The position numbers were made by a program, and so were the translations under genes. A DNA stretch of 64,000 bases from Phoronis australis (Eukaryota > Phoronida > Phoronidae): positions 495,854 to 559,853 of the forward strand of contig NMRA01000185.1 of NCBI GenBank assembly GCA_002633005.1, written 5' to 3'. The stretch's first letter is position 1. Each line of letters starts with the position of its first letter. Shown piece by piece: positions 36,966 to 47,930 of this stretch. The notes under the pieces are model-generated. The model saw only the letters and a list, made by a program, of their open reading frames with translations, searched no databases and was not told the DNA's origin.

Positions 36966-37049
36966 TTAATCTTTGAAACTGAAGAACCCACACCCGCGGA
37001 AGTTGAAGCGGCACTCGATGTATTCGACAGAGCAGCCAATTTGATATAG
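36966..37049 (-). CDS. possible terminal exon inside the hAT element
   Basis: From the 3' splice site ACGTTCTCAG a frame reads LYQIGCSVEYIECRFNFRGC then GFFSFKD and a stop. On the minus strand AATAAA words lie downstream (about 36725-36755), as expected for a poly(A) signal. It joins in phase only with the second frame of the previous segment. Confidence 0.25.
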   Translation of the reverse strand, partial: LYQIGCSVEYIECRFNFRGCGFFSFKD

Positions 37050-37103
37050 CTGAGAACGTATACTTCGAAAAAAAGTGATACATGCCAAAATTCTAGCACT
37101 GAC

Positions 37104-37198
37104 CTGCCGTACAAATGCCATCAATGTCGTTGAGCATGCAAACCAGATAATACTTAGCGCAAACTTCCTTAATTTGTTCGCAATTAGTTCCGTTCCAA
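37104..37198 (-). CDS. possible exon inside the hAT element, upstream of a 54-bp intron
   Basis: 3' splice site TTTTTTCATTCATTCGTTCAAG and 5' splice site CAG then GTCAGT. Two of three frames are open: one reads WNGTNCEQIKEVCAKYYLVC, the other GTELIANKLRKFALS. The 54-bp gap to the next segment (36966-37049) begins GT, contains CACTTTTTTTCG and ends TTCTCAG. Confidence 0.25.
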
Positions 37199-37471
37199 CT
37201 TGAACGAATGAATGAAAAAATATCAAAAAATACGTATGGCTGAATGACGTATATTGATGCACGAGAATGCAGCACAAACTCTACGAGAAAAAATGTAGTG
37301 TAATGTTGGTTAAGAATTCAATGACTAACTTAGTATGAAAGTAAATGACTCGAAATACTTCAACTTTTTGAGGAATTCCATGATTATTGGGCGATTCGAC
37401 TTTATCCTCTGTGTGTGGCAATGCATGCCGTATATGGAAAAAAGTAGGTCGGCCAGTCACGTGCACAATAC

Positions 37472-37516
37472 CTGTTACTTCGGCTCTGAACCAGGCCGTG
37501 GGCTTTGAATCTTAAA
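37472..37516 (-). CDS. possible small exon inside the hAT element
   Basis: A 45-bp segment between an excellent 3' splice site (CATTCTTTTCTCGCAG) and GTATTG. One open frame reads LRFKAHGLVQSRSN. The frame continuing past the 5' site stays open for 60 further codons (37281-37466), so the exon may be longer. Confidence 0.2.
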
Positions 37517-37811
37517 CTGCGAGAAAAGAATGGTTCTTTTTAAGAATAAATTTCTTGTAGCGTAACTATGAAAGACTGTGATTGACTTTCGACCTGGTAA
37601 GTTTCATATTCAACAAAGCGTCCACTTATAATGCACTGCAGAAGACGTTAACAACTATGATGTCCCCGGCGACCACTGGCGACGCTCGTAGCCAAACGAC
37701 TTGAAATTTACGAGTACCTAAAGCGCTCGGAAAAATGTTTAGAAACGTAAAAATACGAATGCCAAATTCAAACACGGAGTTTCGACGTTTTTTTTGGTCA
37801 TGATCCTTTAC

Positions 37812-38030
37812 GAAGCCAAGTCCGGGTGTACAAGTCCGGGTGTACAAGTGCGAGTGCACATATGCCATCACTCCTATTTTCCAGCAGACATTTTCGCCCA
37901 TGTTGAGCACTGGTGGTGGGCCAGAGTTGAATTTGTTGAGGATATGGTCTTGTTCAGTATAGACTTGTGAATTGCAGAACTGTGCGATGTAATGAAACGT
38001 AGACATGTACTCTAGGATATATTTCTTCAT
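37812..38030 (-). CDS. coding-like exon inside the hAT element
   Basis: On the minus strand, ATG at 38030 (or a weak 3' splice site GCATTCGAAAG just upstream) opens a frame that passes a GTAAAG 5' splice site at 37811. The peptide starts MKKYILEYMSTFHYIAQFC, contains GENVCWKIGVMAYVHSH and ends CTPGLGF. Third positions are rich in C and G, unlike the surrounding DNA. A 14-bp unit CAAGTCCGGGTGTA is repeated (37817-37858, three copies, the last diverged) and lies inside this frame. No family recognised; I could not match it to hAT transposase. Confidence 0.3.
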
Positions 38031-38511
38031 GTCCTTTCGAATGCAAATTCATTGTCTTCTCATAATTTTAAATGGTTTCTCAAATGCATTAAAGTAGTAG
38101 GCCTACACTTCTCTTTTGAGAGCTTCAAGATACATTGAGTCATGTACTCATGCTGTGGATTATCTGTCTAACATGCAACTCTACACAGATTATATTACTA
38201 AAAAGATTTACAGATCTTGATTTTTGCAGTCTAGTGACAATACACACATCGTGAATGGAACAAACTTCCTAATTTTTGTTTAGTTTCCCTATGTTCCGTT
38301 CTTTGAACAAGAAAAAGACGTGCAAACAGTATGCTAAATAAAATGCAAGGAAATGACCTTTTTTATTTTTAAGTAACAATTTTTTCCTCAGTGGGTGGGG
38401 GGAATCCCCCCCATCAGCGCTGCGCGCCTCATATTTGCGCCTTGCACGACTTGTCAGACTTACGAATTTGGACCCCAATTTTCAAATCCTAGATGAGTCC
38501 CTGTTCAGGAG

Positions 38512-39249
38512 GTAAAGTGATGCCAATTGAAAGGTTTATTAAATGCAGGCAGTTTTTTTCTTGAAAATTGTGGTTGCTTCCCCCATGCACCCTGTGACTC
38601 AACCCCAGATCTGCAATGGCCGAGACACGACTGATGCCTTCAGAACACCTCAGATATTGTCATACCCTCTAACTTCACATCAGCAGTCGACATTAATATC
38701 TGCACATGTGGGACTTGTCATATGACTCAAATCATACTATGAATCACTGGCCCCATGATTTAAGTTCACACATAACATACACAGATGACTATCACCTACA
38801 AAAAACTTGGGAACTACCCGAAGTGCTTCCAATGTGATCTGGCCTACACAAGAATAGTACCATATGCTTGTACATTAGATAAATTCACTTTTCTCATCAC
38901 CTGATGAATGTACGTCACCTCCAAGATGCACAAACACCCAAGACAACACAAATGGATGGCAAGCCTAAACACTTTATTTGGCGCTTATAATCTAAAAATT
39001 TTCAAAGCAAGTTTTAACTTGTCCACACATTATTTGTACACCAGAGGTCACATTTTCCCTTCTATCACCATAAAACTAACAAAAATCATGCATCTCATGA
39101 AAAGCTAGAGTCTACGTTTTTTCAGCAAATTCTCAACAAAAATGGTGCAAACATCATCATATTTTGAATAATCAACGTGAAATTTACATAGAATACGTAT
39201 AATGTGAAAAGCTTGAGGCTTACTCTAGCTTTGAGGTGAAATCTGGGGT
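38512..39249. other. no gene seen
   Basis: AT-rich sequence with short chance frames only. Confidence 0.45.
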
Positions 39250-39339
39250 GGCTAGTTTTTAAATAGTTGTTTGCAGAGCTCTATTGCTCAATGGTTCTTT
39301 GAGGGAATCTTCTGAAATTTAGAACAAGGACAGGTCTCG

Positions 39340-39964
39340 TCATAGCTATCTGGATGGAATGTGTCATCCATTTTTCACCACAAATTCCTGGAACCATTGT
39401 TATGGTAGATTATCCAAGGACTCCTCTTCAATTGATTGATTTCTCAGAGCTGTCGCTGGCACCACTTCACTGATGTTTCTGAAATCTGTTTCTCCATGGT
39501 GGTTTCTGCCTGCATTGTCATCAATGCTTGTGGCTTAGTGATTGGTTAGACAACTGAGTGTGTTGTTACTGTCATCAGTGTTGGAGATGGTTTCATGGTT
39601 TTTGTAAATGTTGTCAGTATTGCTGGCAGCACTTTCGGTGTTGTTGACAGTGTCGGTGGCTGTGCAATGGCCTCCGAGGTCGTCCTTCATGCTGTCAATG
39701 ATTACACGAGCTTTGAATTTTGAGGAGTCTCTACTTTCACTGTCATCCATATAAAGCATTATGTCATTCTATCACAGAGCTTTCACTGTTTCTGATCGTC
39801 TCCATGAATAGGGGGTTTAAATCCCCCTCTCCTAACTCCATTGACCAATCAAATATTCTGGAAGGTTGACATGGCTGACCTGGGTTAAGAAACGAGAGTG
39901 AATCACGTGCTACTGCATCCCTTGGGTGACAAAAACCAACCACTAGCTGACAAAGTAAAAACAC
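39340..39964 (-). pseudogene. broken coding-like sequence of unknown origin
   Basis: Minus strand. A frame from 39964 ends IRNSESSVIE and a stop at 39764. One base out of register, a second frame (39759 down to 39535) continues MLYMDDSESRDSSKFKARVI and ends LSCLTNH with a TAA. The same frame then carries on past the TAA for 45 codons (ATSIDDNAGRNHHGETDF, later QSIEEESLDNLP) to another TAA at about 39400. C-rich third positions and acidic, Ser/Asn/Thr-rich composition look like coding DNA with a frameshift and stops. It could be an old transposon-encoded or host pseudogene; chance is possible. A GGGGGTTTAAATCCCCC block sits at 39811-39827. Confidence 0.3.
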
Positions 39965-40018
39965 TTTGTGCTCACCTTATTTATTAGCACAGAAACAATT
40001 TCCGATCTCCACAATAAC

Positions 40019-41654
40019 TACCGTAATCGCCGTAATAACTGCCCAGGGCGCTTAGAAAAGTTCGTTTCAGGGGGACCATACTGGGCAGGTGCTCAGAGAT
40101 TTTGGTTGGGGTAATCATCTTGTTTATCAATAGATCTATTTCTATTCAGAATGTTTATAGGCACAACACAAAAGACCTCCCCCAAGCTATTGTGAGAGTA
40201 TTTACAATATACCCTACCAGGTAAAATAAGGCAGTTTTAGTGAGGTTTGCACTCTCAACCAGAATGGACAATTTTCAGTGACTTGTTATGCTGGGAGCTA
40301 AGTTGTGAATGACCTTTTCCACAAGTGCGAGAATTTAGCCAAATATGGCTATGGGCATGGAACATCGGGCCTTAGGGGAATATTGAGCCACGGAAATATC
40401 GGGATAGAACACCGCTGTTCTTATTATAGCCCAAAGTGGTTGAAACCCGGTCTCCGAAACAGGTGAAATTGTAAGCTAGAATTCATGAAATTTACGCATC
40501 TTTAACCTAAGACAGTTTCTACAAAATTGCAGTGCATTGCTATCAAAATTTGTTGTTAAAGCAAGAGCATAGTTTCAGAAAATCCCAGTGCGAAAACCTG
40601 CCGACTAATGCATCGCTGCCTCGCAATCGTCGATAGGTTAACTTGAATTCATGAGTAAAAATATAGTTTCGACTCAACTAATTACTTAAGTCCTCCTTAA
40701 GTTTTCAAAATAGCGTCCCTAACATTTTTAAGTTCCCGTGGAGTCGGAATTTAATCCATATTAAGTCCATATCTGCGCTAGATCGTACTCTGCAACTCCA
40801 GAAAGTCTCTGGACGAACACACATGTTGTTGTCACATGATGTTTATTTGAAGTTCTTCTGTGTGTGTGAGTGAACGAGTGCGTGCGTGTCATCAGAGCTC
40901 ATTTGCCAGAGTGAGCGCGATGTAACGATCGGGAGATACGGGGGTATAAGGGTGCGGAAGTTTTCACTATCAGTTTGTCATTTTGACTTTAAAAACCCCA
41001 ATTACGATTAATTCCTCATAAAAATAACGCAAACGTTTTTACGATAGTAGAAACTTTCGGAAATAAGTGCCAGTATAGATTTCTTGCCAATGCTATGCTA
41101 CCCCTTTCATGAATGGATAGGTCCCGAAGACTAATATTCGATGACAGGTACTTGTATGTAAGCGCGCGCTTCTTGGCCACGTGCCTTTAACTAAAGTCAA
41201 GTTTTTATTAGTCTTCGATTCGCAGTTTTCACATATACAGAAAATTTAGATTCCTGTTGAGGGAGTAGATCTGTGCGGGGAAAGATACTGTAATACCACT
41301 ATCCCGTTGACAAGTACACTCTGAAAGGCCAGACCATAATTGAACACGTCCCTCACGATATCAGCTAAACTTTAGCGTTCTTTTTAAAGCACGGCGGAAG
41401 TTTGGAGTGTATATTCAAGCTAATACCGACATAGCAGCGAGGCTCGTGGTCTACAAATTTCGAACACAATGACTTTTTTCAGGACTGTCCATTCTTATTG
41501 ATAAATTGAAGATGTTACTATACAATTTTAACTCTAGGTAAGGCATTTTTCGCAAGCACGACAGCATTCATGCACTGGGCGCTTATTTTAGCAGTCAGAA
41601 AATGCTAGGGGGACGCTTATAGGGGCATGGGGGCTTATTAGGACGAATTCGGTA
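40019..41654 (+). mobile_element. TACCGTATTCGC-family TIR element, copy 1
   Basis: Left end TACCGTAATCGCCGTAATAA followed by CTGCCCAGGGCGCTTAG. The right end GGGGCTTATTAGGACGAATTCGGTA is its inverse in decayed form. Internal order is shared with copies 2 and 3: GAAACCCGGTCTCCGAAAC, then GTTCCCGTGGAGT, then GGACGAACACACATGTTG, then ATGCTATGCTACCC, then TTCATGAATGGATAG, then CTGGGCGCTTAT. About 350 bp (roughly 40078-40427), absent from copy 3, interrupts the left part and is a probable later insertion. No coding capacity. Confidence 0.7.
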
Positions 41655-42254
41655 GTTAATCTCTCCAACATGTGAAGCTTGCACGCGCGCACTTCTGCCC
41701 TGTTGCCATATGAGAATACGTAGCAATCCAGGTGGAGCGCTGCATGGTCACTTGTCGTCTGCGCACTACAGTTGGTTGTCAATGGGCAAGAAAATAGTTC
41801 TCACTCAATTCCAAGAAATGCGAAATAAGTAACCGTTTCTTGGCCCTGTTACACAAAAAGTAACATATCAAGCTTTAACCGACCATTTTTGTCAACTGAA
41901 TGGGACCGCATCACAATTGGGCATTAATATATGGCTTCTCATGACGTGCAATATATTTATGAATTGAAAAGTTGTGCATCAAATTTCACCGTTCAAACGC
42001 AAACAGAGATGTTTTTGATCGACAATTTTAAAGGTATACATGAAATTAAGAATAAAGGGCTAAATTTGTGAGTATGACAATCTCGTTCTCTGCAAGCACC
42101 GGTTTATGTTAAGCAATCAGGTAATCCCCAGCCTGGTGTGTTGGCTGACTCACAATAGCTCTATTGAAACTATTGTGAGGAAGCTGTATTCATGAGCAAC
42201 TGGCAGTAACAAGTGGTTAGTTGCAGGTGTTTTCGGACCACACTGACCCTTATG

Positions 42255-43710
42255 GCTTATCATAACCCAAGATCAATGAAACCCGGTCTCCGAAACAGGT
42301 GAAATCGGAATCTAAGATTCATTATATTTACCCTGACATATCTGTAATCCATGAAAGACTTTCTACAAAACCGTGGTGCATTGCTATCAAATTTTGCTGC
42401 TAAATTACGATCATTTCATAGAAAATTGTGCTGAAATCTCAAGGCGAAAACTCGCCGACTGCCTGCCTCACAATCGTCGATATCATGGCGGCTTGAATGC
42501 TTGAATAAAAATAGTTTTGACTCATGCAAATTACCTGAAATCCTACTTAAGTTTTCCAAGTAGCGTCCCTAAGATTTTTAAATTCCCGTGGAGTCGGGAT
42601 CACGGCAGGTTTAAGTACAAATCTGTGCTATATCGTGCCATCTACATGAATGATCGGCCACACGAGAAAAATGTTTGGACGAACACACATGTTGTTGTCA
42701 CGTGACCCTTGTTTTGAAGTTGTCTGCGTTTGTGAGAAAGCGAGAGCGTGCGTGTCACCTGTTCATTTGCCAGAGCAGAGACCGTCTTTTGGCCAGAGCC
42801 ACGCAATCTAACGAGCTAGATGTGCATTGTATCCAAAGAAATTTGCACAAGCAGTAGGCCTAAACCAGAGCGTGTTTCATTCAGCACTTGCCGGTCTCAC
42901 GTGCTAAAAACGTTCGACATTTGTCTCGGTTAGGCCAATTTAGTCGCCGTGTGGCTGGATGCGTACGTGACTATCTGACAGTTATTTTTTGTTGTAAGGG
43001 TGTGTAAGCATTCACTGTCAGTGGTTATTTTATCGGATATTTGGCTTAAAAACACCAATTATGGTTAATCAAACAATTCATTTTAAAAATAACGCAAACA
43101 TTTTTTATAGTGTGAGAAACTGTCGGAAATTAGTGCCAATATTCATTTCTTGCCGACGCTATGCTACCCGTTTCATGAATGGATAGTTCCCGACTAATGC
43201 CTTTGATGACAGGTTCATGTATGTAGCGCACACTTCCTGGCTACGTGCTTTTAACACTGGCCAGGATTTTTGGTAGTCTTCGATTCATGGCTTTCAGGTG
43301 TAGGCCTACAAAGAAATTTGGATTCCAGTGTTGAAAGCGGAAAAAATCTACAAAGCAATCCGTAGACAAGTATACTACTTCTGTCCTGAAAGGCCAGACT
43401 ATTAGTCCTTGGAATACCAGCTGAACTTTTGTGTTCGTTTTGAGGCATAGTGGAAGTTTGAAGGGTATACTCACGGCTAAATACAGACATAATAGCGAGG
43501 CTCGTGGTCTACAAATTCTGCGCACAATTTTTTTCAGGACTGTCGGATATTATTGACAAATTGAAGACGTTACTGTAGAATTTTAGGACTGCAGGTAAGG
43601 CATTTTTCACACGTACACGTTCATGGACTGGGCGTTTCTTTTACCAAAGTCTGAAAACGCATGGGGGGGCGCTTATAGGGGCATGGGCGGTCACTATGGC
43701 GAATACGGTA
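42255..43710 (+). mobile_element. TACCGTATTCGC-family TIR element, copy 2 (5' end missing)
   Basis: Same internal order as copies 1 and 3. It ends GGGGCATGGGCGGTCACTAT then GGCGAATACGGTA (43698-43710), the inverse of the family's left end. Homology starts only at the CTTATCATAACCC box, so the first 70 bp or so, including the left TIR, are lost. The 43623-43931 open frame overlaps the right TIR and is not a gene. Confidence 0.7.
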
Positions 43711-45223
43711 ATTTGACTCAGTTTGTCCTTTTGGACAAGTCTACATCAATTCAACTACAAAGACTACATTACTATTTGTCAGTGTTGAATCATGTGTATA
43801 TGACTGACACATATTACACCATCTTTATCTTTAAGCATCAACTATTGGAAATAATTTTCCAACCATTTGGCTACAAAATATTTTTCCTCTCCAGCTCGAA
43901 CTCCTTATTGCCAGGCAGTTGTACTTTCTGACTGAGAACTCTTCAGAGCTTAAAAAACGTGATGAAACTCAAAGACATCATTACACATTATAAAGGAGAC
44001 AAATGGATTAACTGCCTCGTCAATGTCGTGATAGACGTGGACTTGAAAACCTTAATAATTTGCTGCAATTATTGTTAACAACTCATGTACTGTTAACTAG
44101 CTGGCTTTCTGAAACTTTTTGTGTTTTGATCAAATATGTCTAAAAAGATCGATCTGTGACAACCATGCAGTCATAAGCTGAACTGAGCTCGAGTTTTCTT
44201 ATAAACGAAGCCAGCATCAGTCACTAGTGGGAAGTCCTTTTTGATTTTGATTTCCTCTACATTGTAAATAGGTTATAGAAAGTGTTTTGCACATGCATGC
44301 AGTTAAGACAGAATTAAATTTAGTGTAAATCAGTTTTTGGCCACAGTAAGATTAAAAACCTGACGATCACTTGTTGTCCTAAATTGTTATAAATAAAATC
44401 CTGATGATGCCTATTGAATAGACAGAACGTTGATTTAACATGAACGTTTTTTCTTTGTGCAGCGATCGTCCGGTTTTTAACTTTAGTGTATGACTGAACA
44501 GTTTTTTTAAGTTGTGTGTTCGCACAACAGTTTGAAAAATCATCTTGTCCACATACATTTCGTTGTCCTGGAAGTTCTGGAAAATGATTAATGTCAACTC
44601 AAAACGTTCCATTAAAATTCCAGGGACATAATGTTTAGGCAAATCCAATTAACAAAACAATAAAGGCTCTAAACAATACACAGCAGGTGTTAGAATGACA
44701 GGTTACTACACAAGCGGTGAACTTCTGATCAAATTTTCAACCATTAATAGGGGCATGCCTATAATAAAATTCGTGAATAATGACTGTGTGGAAAAATGTA
44801 ACCTAATTATTGATTATTAATGGGTCAAGTGGTCCTACTATTAATATAATAATTTGAATGAGCTGTATGCATGCTCACATGTGTTGTAAGCAAGACTTCC
44901 AAATGATAAAGATTGAGCAAAATCACCCAAGCAGAACTTCGGAAGGAAACAAACTGATATAAAGGGAAAACAACCCAAAGCTAAGGTAAAAAATACAACT
45001 TCTGATTTTAAGAACAATAGCTGTTACAAAAGTGATCTCATCTTGTTCCTTACTAAGGGTTAGAAATGGTTTCTTAAGGCTTGAAAAAGACAAGTTCCCA
45101 GCAGATACTTCACAGTTCTAATCTATTCTGGCCCATGATTGGTCCAAAAAATGATGTGTATTAACTTAAGTACGAAGGCTGACCTCCCAAAAAGGGCACA
45201 GATTGATGATCCCCTAAACTCAA
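43711..45223. other. spacer between inverted element copies; no gene seen
   Basis: AT-rich, apparently unique sequence. The minus-strand frame at 44379-44648 (89 codons) lacks supporting signals. Confidence 0.45.
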
Positions 45224-46604
45224 TACCATATTCACTGTAATAACCGCCCATGCCCCAATAAACGCCCTCCCATGCGTTTTCAGACTTCGCTGAAATAAGC
45301 GCCCAGTCCATGAACGTGTACAAGCGATCAATGACGTACCTACAGTCCTAAAACTCGGCTGCAGTAACGTCTTCAATTTATCAAAAAATTTTTTGCACGG
45401 GTCTTCTAGACCACCAGCGGCACTGCTACCTTTGTATTTAGTCGTGACTTTACACTTCAAAGTAACGTAGCGCTTCAAAAAGAACGCAACACCGTTGCTA
45501 CGCTCTCGTGACGACCGTGTCCCACTATGGTCTGACCTTTCAGTAGACACATCGACTGTCTCATGAATAAAAATAACTCGGTGTTAAACGCACGTGGCCA
45601 GGAAGCGCGCGCTACATATGTGAACCTGTCATCAAAGACATTAGTCGGGAACTATCCATTCATGAATCGGGTAGCATAGCATTGATAAGAAATGAATATT
45701 GGCACTAATTTCTGACAATTTCTAATACTATAAAACATGTTTGCATTATTTTTGAGATGGATTGTTTGATTAACCATAATTAATGTTTTTAAGCTGAATA
45801 TCCGATAAAATGACAACTGACAGTGAATGCTTACACACCCTTACACCGAAAAATAACTGTCAGATAGTTACGTACGCATCCAGCTACACCGCGACTAATA
45901 TGGGCCTTACCGAGACAAATGTTGTAAGTTTTTAGCACGAGACCGGCTTGTGCAAATTTCTTTAGACACATCTAGCTAGTTAGATTGCGTGGCTCTGGCT
46001 AAGGCTAAAAGACAGTCTCTGCTATGGCAAATGAACTCTGGTGACACGCACGCGCTCGCTTACTCGCAGACGAACTTCAAAACAAACGTCACGTGACAAC
46101 ATGTGTGTTTGTCCAGACATTTTTCTCGCCATGTTGCCGATCATACATGTAGATGGCACGTTCTTGCAGATTTGTACTTAAACCTGCCGTTAATCCAAAC
46201 TCCACGGGAACTTAAAAAATCTTAGAGACGCTACTTATAAAACTTAATGAGGATTTGAGGTAATTTGGTTGAGTCGAAACCATTTTTATTCAAGCATTAA
46301 AGTCGCCATATCGAAGACGGCGATTTCGAGGCAGTCAGTCGGCGAGTTTTCGCCCTGGGATTTCAGCAAAATTTTGTGTAAAATGATCGTAATTTAGCAG
46401 CAAAGTTTGATACCAATGCACCACAGCTTTGTTGAAAGTCTTTCATAGATTACATATATGTCACAGAGCGTGAATTTGATGAATCTTAGCTTTTGATTTC
46501 ACCAGTTTCGGAGACCGGGTTTCAACCGCCTTGGGTTATAATAAGCGCCCCCCTGAACCGAACTTTTCTAAGCGCCCTGGGCGGTTATTACTGCGAATAC
46601 GGTA
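45224..46604 (-). mobile_element. TACCGTATTCGC-family TIR element, copy 3 (inverted, most complete)
   Basis: Read on the minus strand it starts TACCGTATTCGCAGTAATAA then CCGCCCAGGGCGCTTAG (46604 downward). It ends GGGGCATGGGCGGTTATTAC then AGTGAATATGGTA (45224). TIR arms pair over roughly 25-30 bp. It is about 90% identical to copy 2 around CATGAATGGATAGTTCCCGA. A 129-codon frame at 45161-45550 runs off the element edge and has no recognisable domain. No clear target-site duplication; superfamily unknown. Confidence 0.75.
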
Positions 46605-46919
46605 ATCGTCTTACTTTTTTAATTTCACGTAACAGTAACACCTTGATAAGCTCGCACTTAGCATATACTACACTGGTGTCAGTTTGTAATAAAATGTTCT
46701 ATAATGATGCGAACCACACATGATAGACTACCACTTTAAAATTTCACAGCATTCTTTGGGGGTATCACCTAAAATACTCTGATGAACAGTGGTGTGCACA
46801 TGAGTCCAGTCCCTCATCAAGTTGGGCTGTTCACTCTGGTTACACAATTGAGGTTAGGAGGTATCAGCAAAGATACTGCAGTTGCATGTCCCACTTTCCT
46901 TCTGTTGTAGTCGAGTCTA
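46605..46919. other. no gene seen
   Basis: Short unique-looking stretch; nothing supportable. Confidence 0.4.
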
Positions 46920-47930
46920 TATTTAGGCAAAGATCTACAAAACTATAGAATTGAGCTCAGTAGAAGTAAACATACAAATATTTTCTGAAAGTGGAAATTC
47001 CCTAGAATTTGATTTTTGACTTAACACCAATCTGCCATTAACTAAAGTCACCTGACCTTAACTTTTAACGCAAAAACAAAAGGACATTCATAATCAAACA
47101 AGAGGATCAGTAACATGTCCAAATATATCATATAAATGTTCAAAATAAAATGTCAAAAAATGTGTCACAGTTTTCCAAGACAGAGCTTCCCTTTCATTTC
47201 ATGCAACCTTAAAAATTTTTGATGAAAACCATAAAAGTGCTATTTTTGAAAGCTTCTCAAGCAAAAGTGGACCATTTTAAACACAATTCCTAAAAGCGTT
47301 TTGGAGAACATTATATTAAAGGTATAGTATCTGAAAATTTCAGGTGAAACCGACCAGCCATTTCTAAGGTACAATGTTCCAAAGCTGGCCCAAATTGGAA
47401 ATTTTCTGATGCAAAAGATCAATTTCCAATAACAGATTTAGTTTTTATAGTATACAGTGTCTAAACAGGGAGATAATTTTTGACAATACAGTGAGTGTTT
47501 GAAAAACCAAACAACTGATGATTTCAATCATTACTTTAGTTTGATTTAAGGAAATTTTACATCTGTTGGTCTCCTCATTTTCAGACGCCTTTCCACACAG
47601 TCAAGAGAAAGGGGAGTGGTGATATGCATCCAATATGTGCATTACATACTGCGCAGATAGAAGGGGTGGTCAATATTTTAATTATTCCCACCGGAGGAAG
47701 CAATACTGACAAACTTGAAACACTCTCTGGGAGGGGGGGGGGGTTAAAGCATAGTCAGCAATGTTCTCCATGGGAACACATCTGACACCATGTAAGACCT
47801 TATCGACAAGTTTAGGTAATCAGCCGAATATCTACATAACCATAGACTTCATCTCAGTATTTTCTGAAAGCAGATAATTGAATTTTTCACCAATCTGGCA
47901 TTAAGTGAGTCACGTGATTGTGTCTTTTAA
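46920..47930 (+). mobile_element. family B copies
   Basis: 46920-47460 has TTTAGGCAAAGATCTACAAA, ATTTGATTTTTGACTT, ACCAATCTGCCATTAA, ACCTGACCTT and the distal box GGTGAAACCGACCAGCCATT. A partial copy lies at 47815-47930. Between them, 47733-47743 is a run of 11 G followed by TTAA. Confidence 0.5.

Larger units (their letters stand above)
36576..38511. mobile_element. hAT-type transposon, 1.92 kb, perfect 8-bp target-site duplication
   Basis: The element is 36584-38503. The left end CAGTGACTCATCTAG and the reverse complement of the right end CAGGGACTCATCTAG match 14 of 15. It is flanked by identical 8-bp repeats TTCAGGAG (36576-36583 and 38504-38511). CAG termini and an 8-bp duplication are hallmarks of hAT. 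Near the left end is a GC-rich stretch of GACGGC/GGCCG words. Near the right end is GGGGGGAATCCCCCCC followed by CGCTGCGCGCC, similar to the nested element at 3.18 kb. No hAT transposase motif was seen. The exact duplication points to a fairly recent insertion. Confidence 0.85.

Noticed and set aside
45161-45550. 129-codon minus-strand frame
   Set aside because: It starts inside TIR element copy 3 and runs past its end; no domain and no sister frame in copies 1 or 2.
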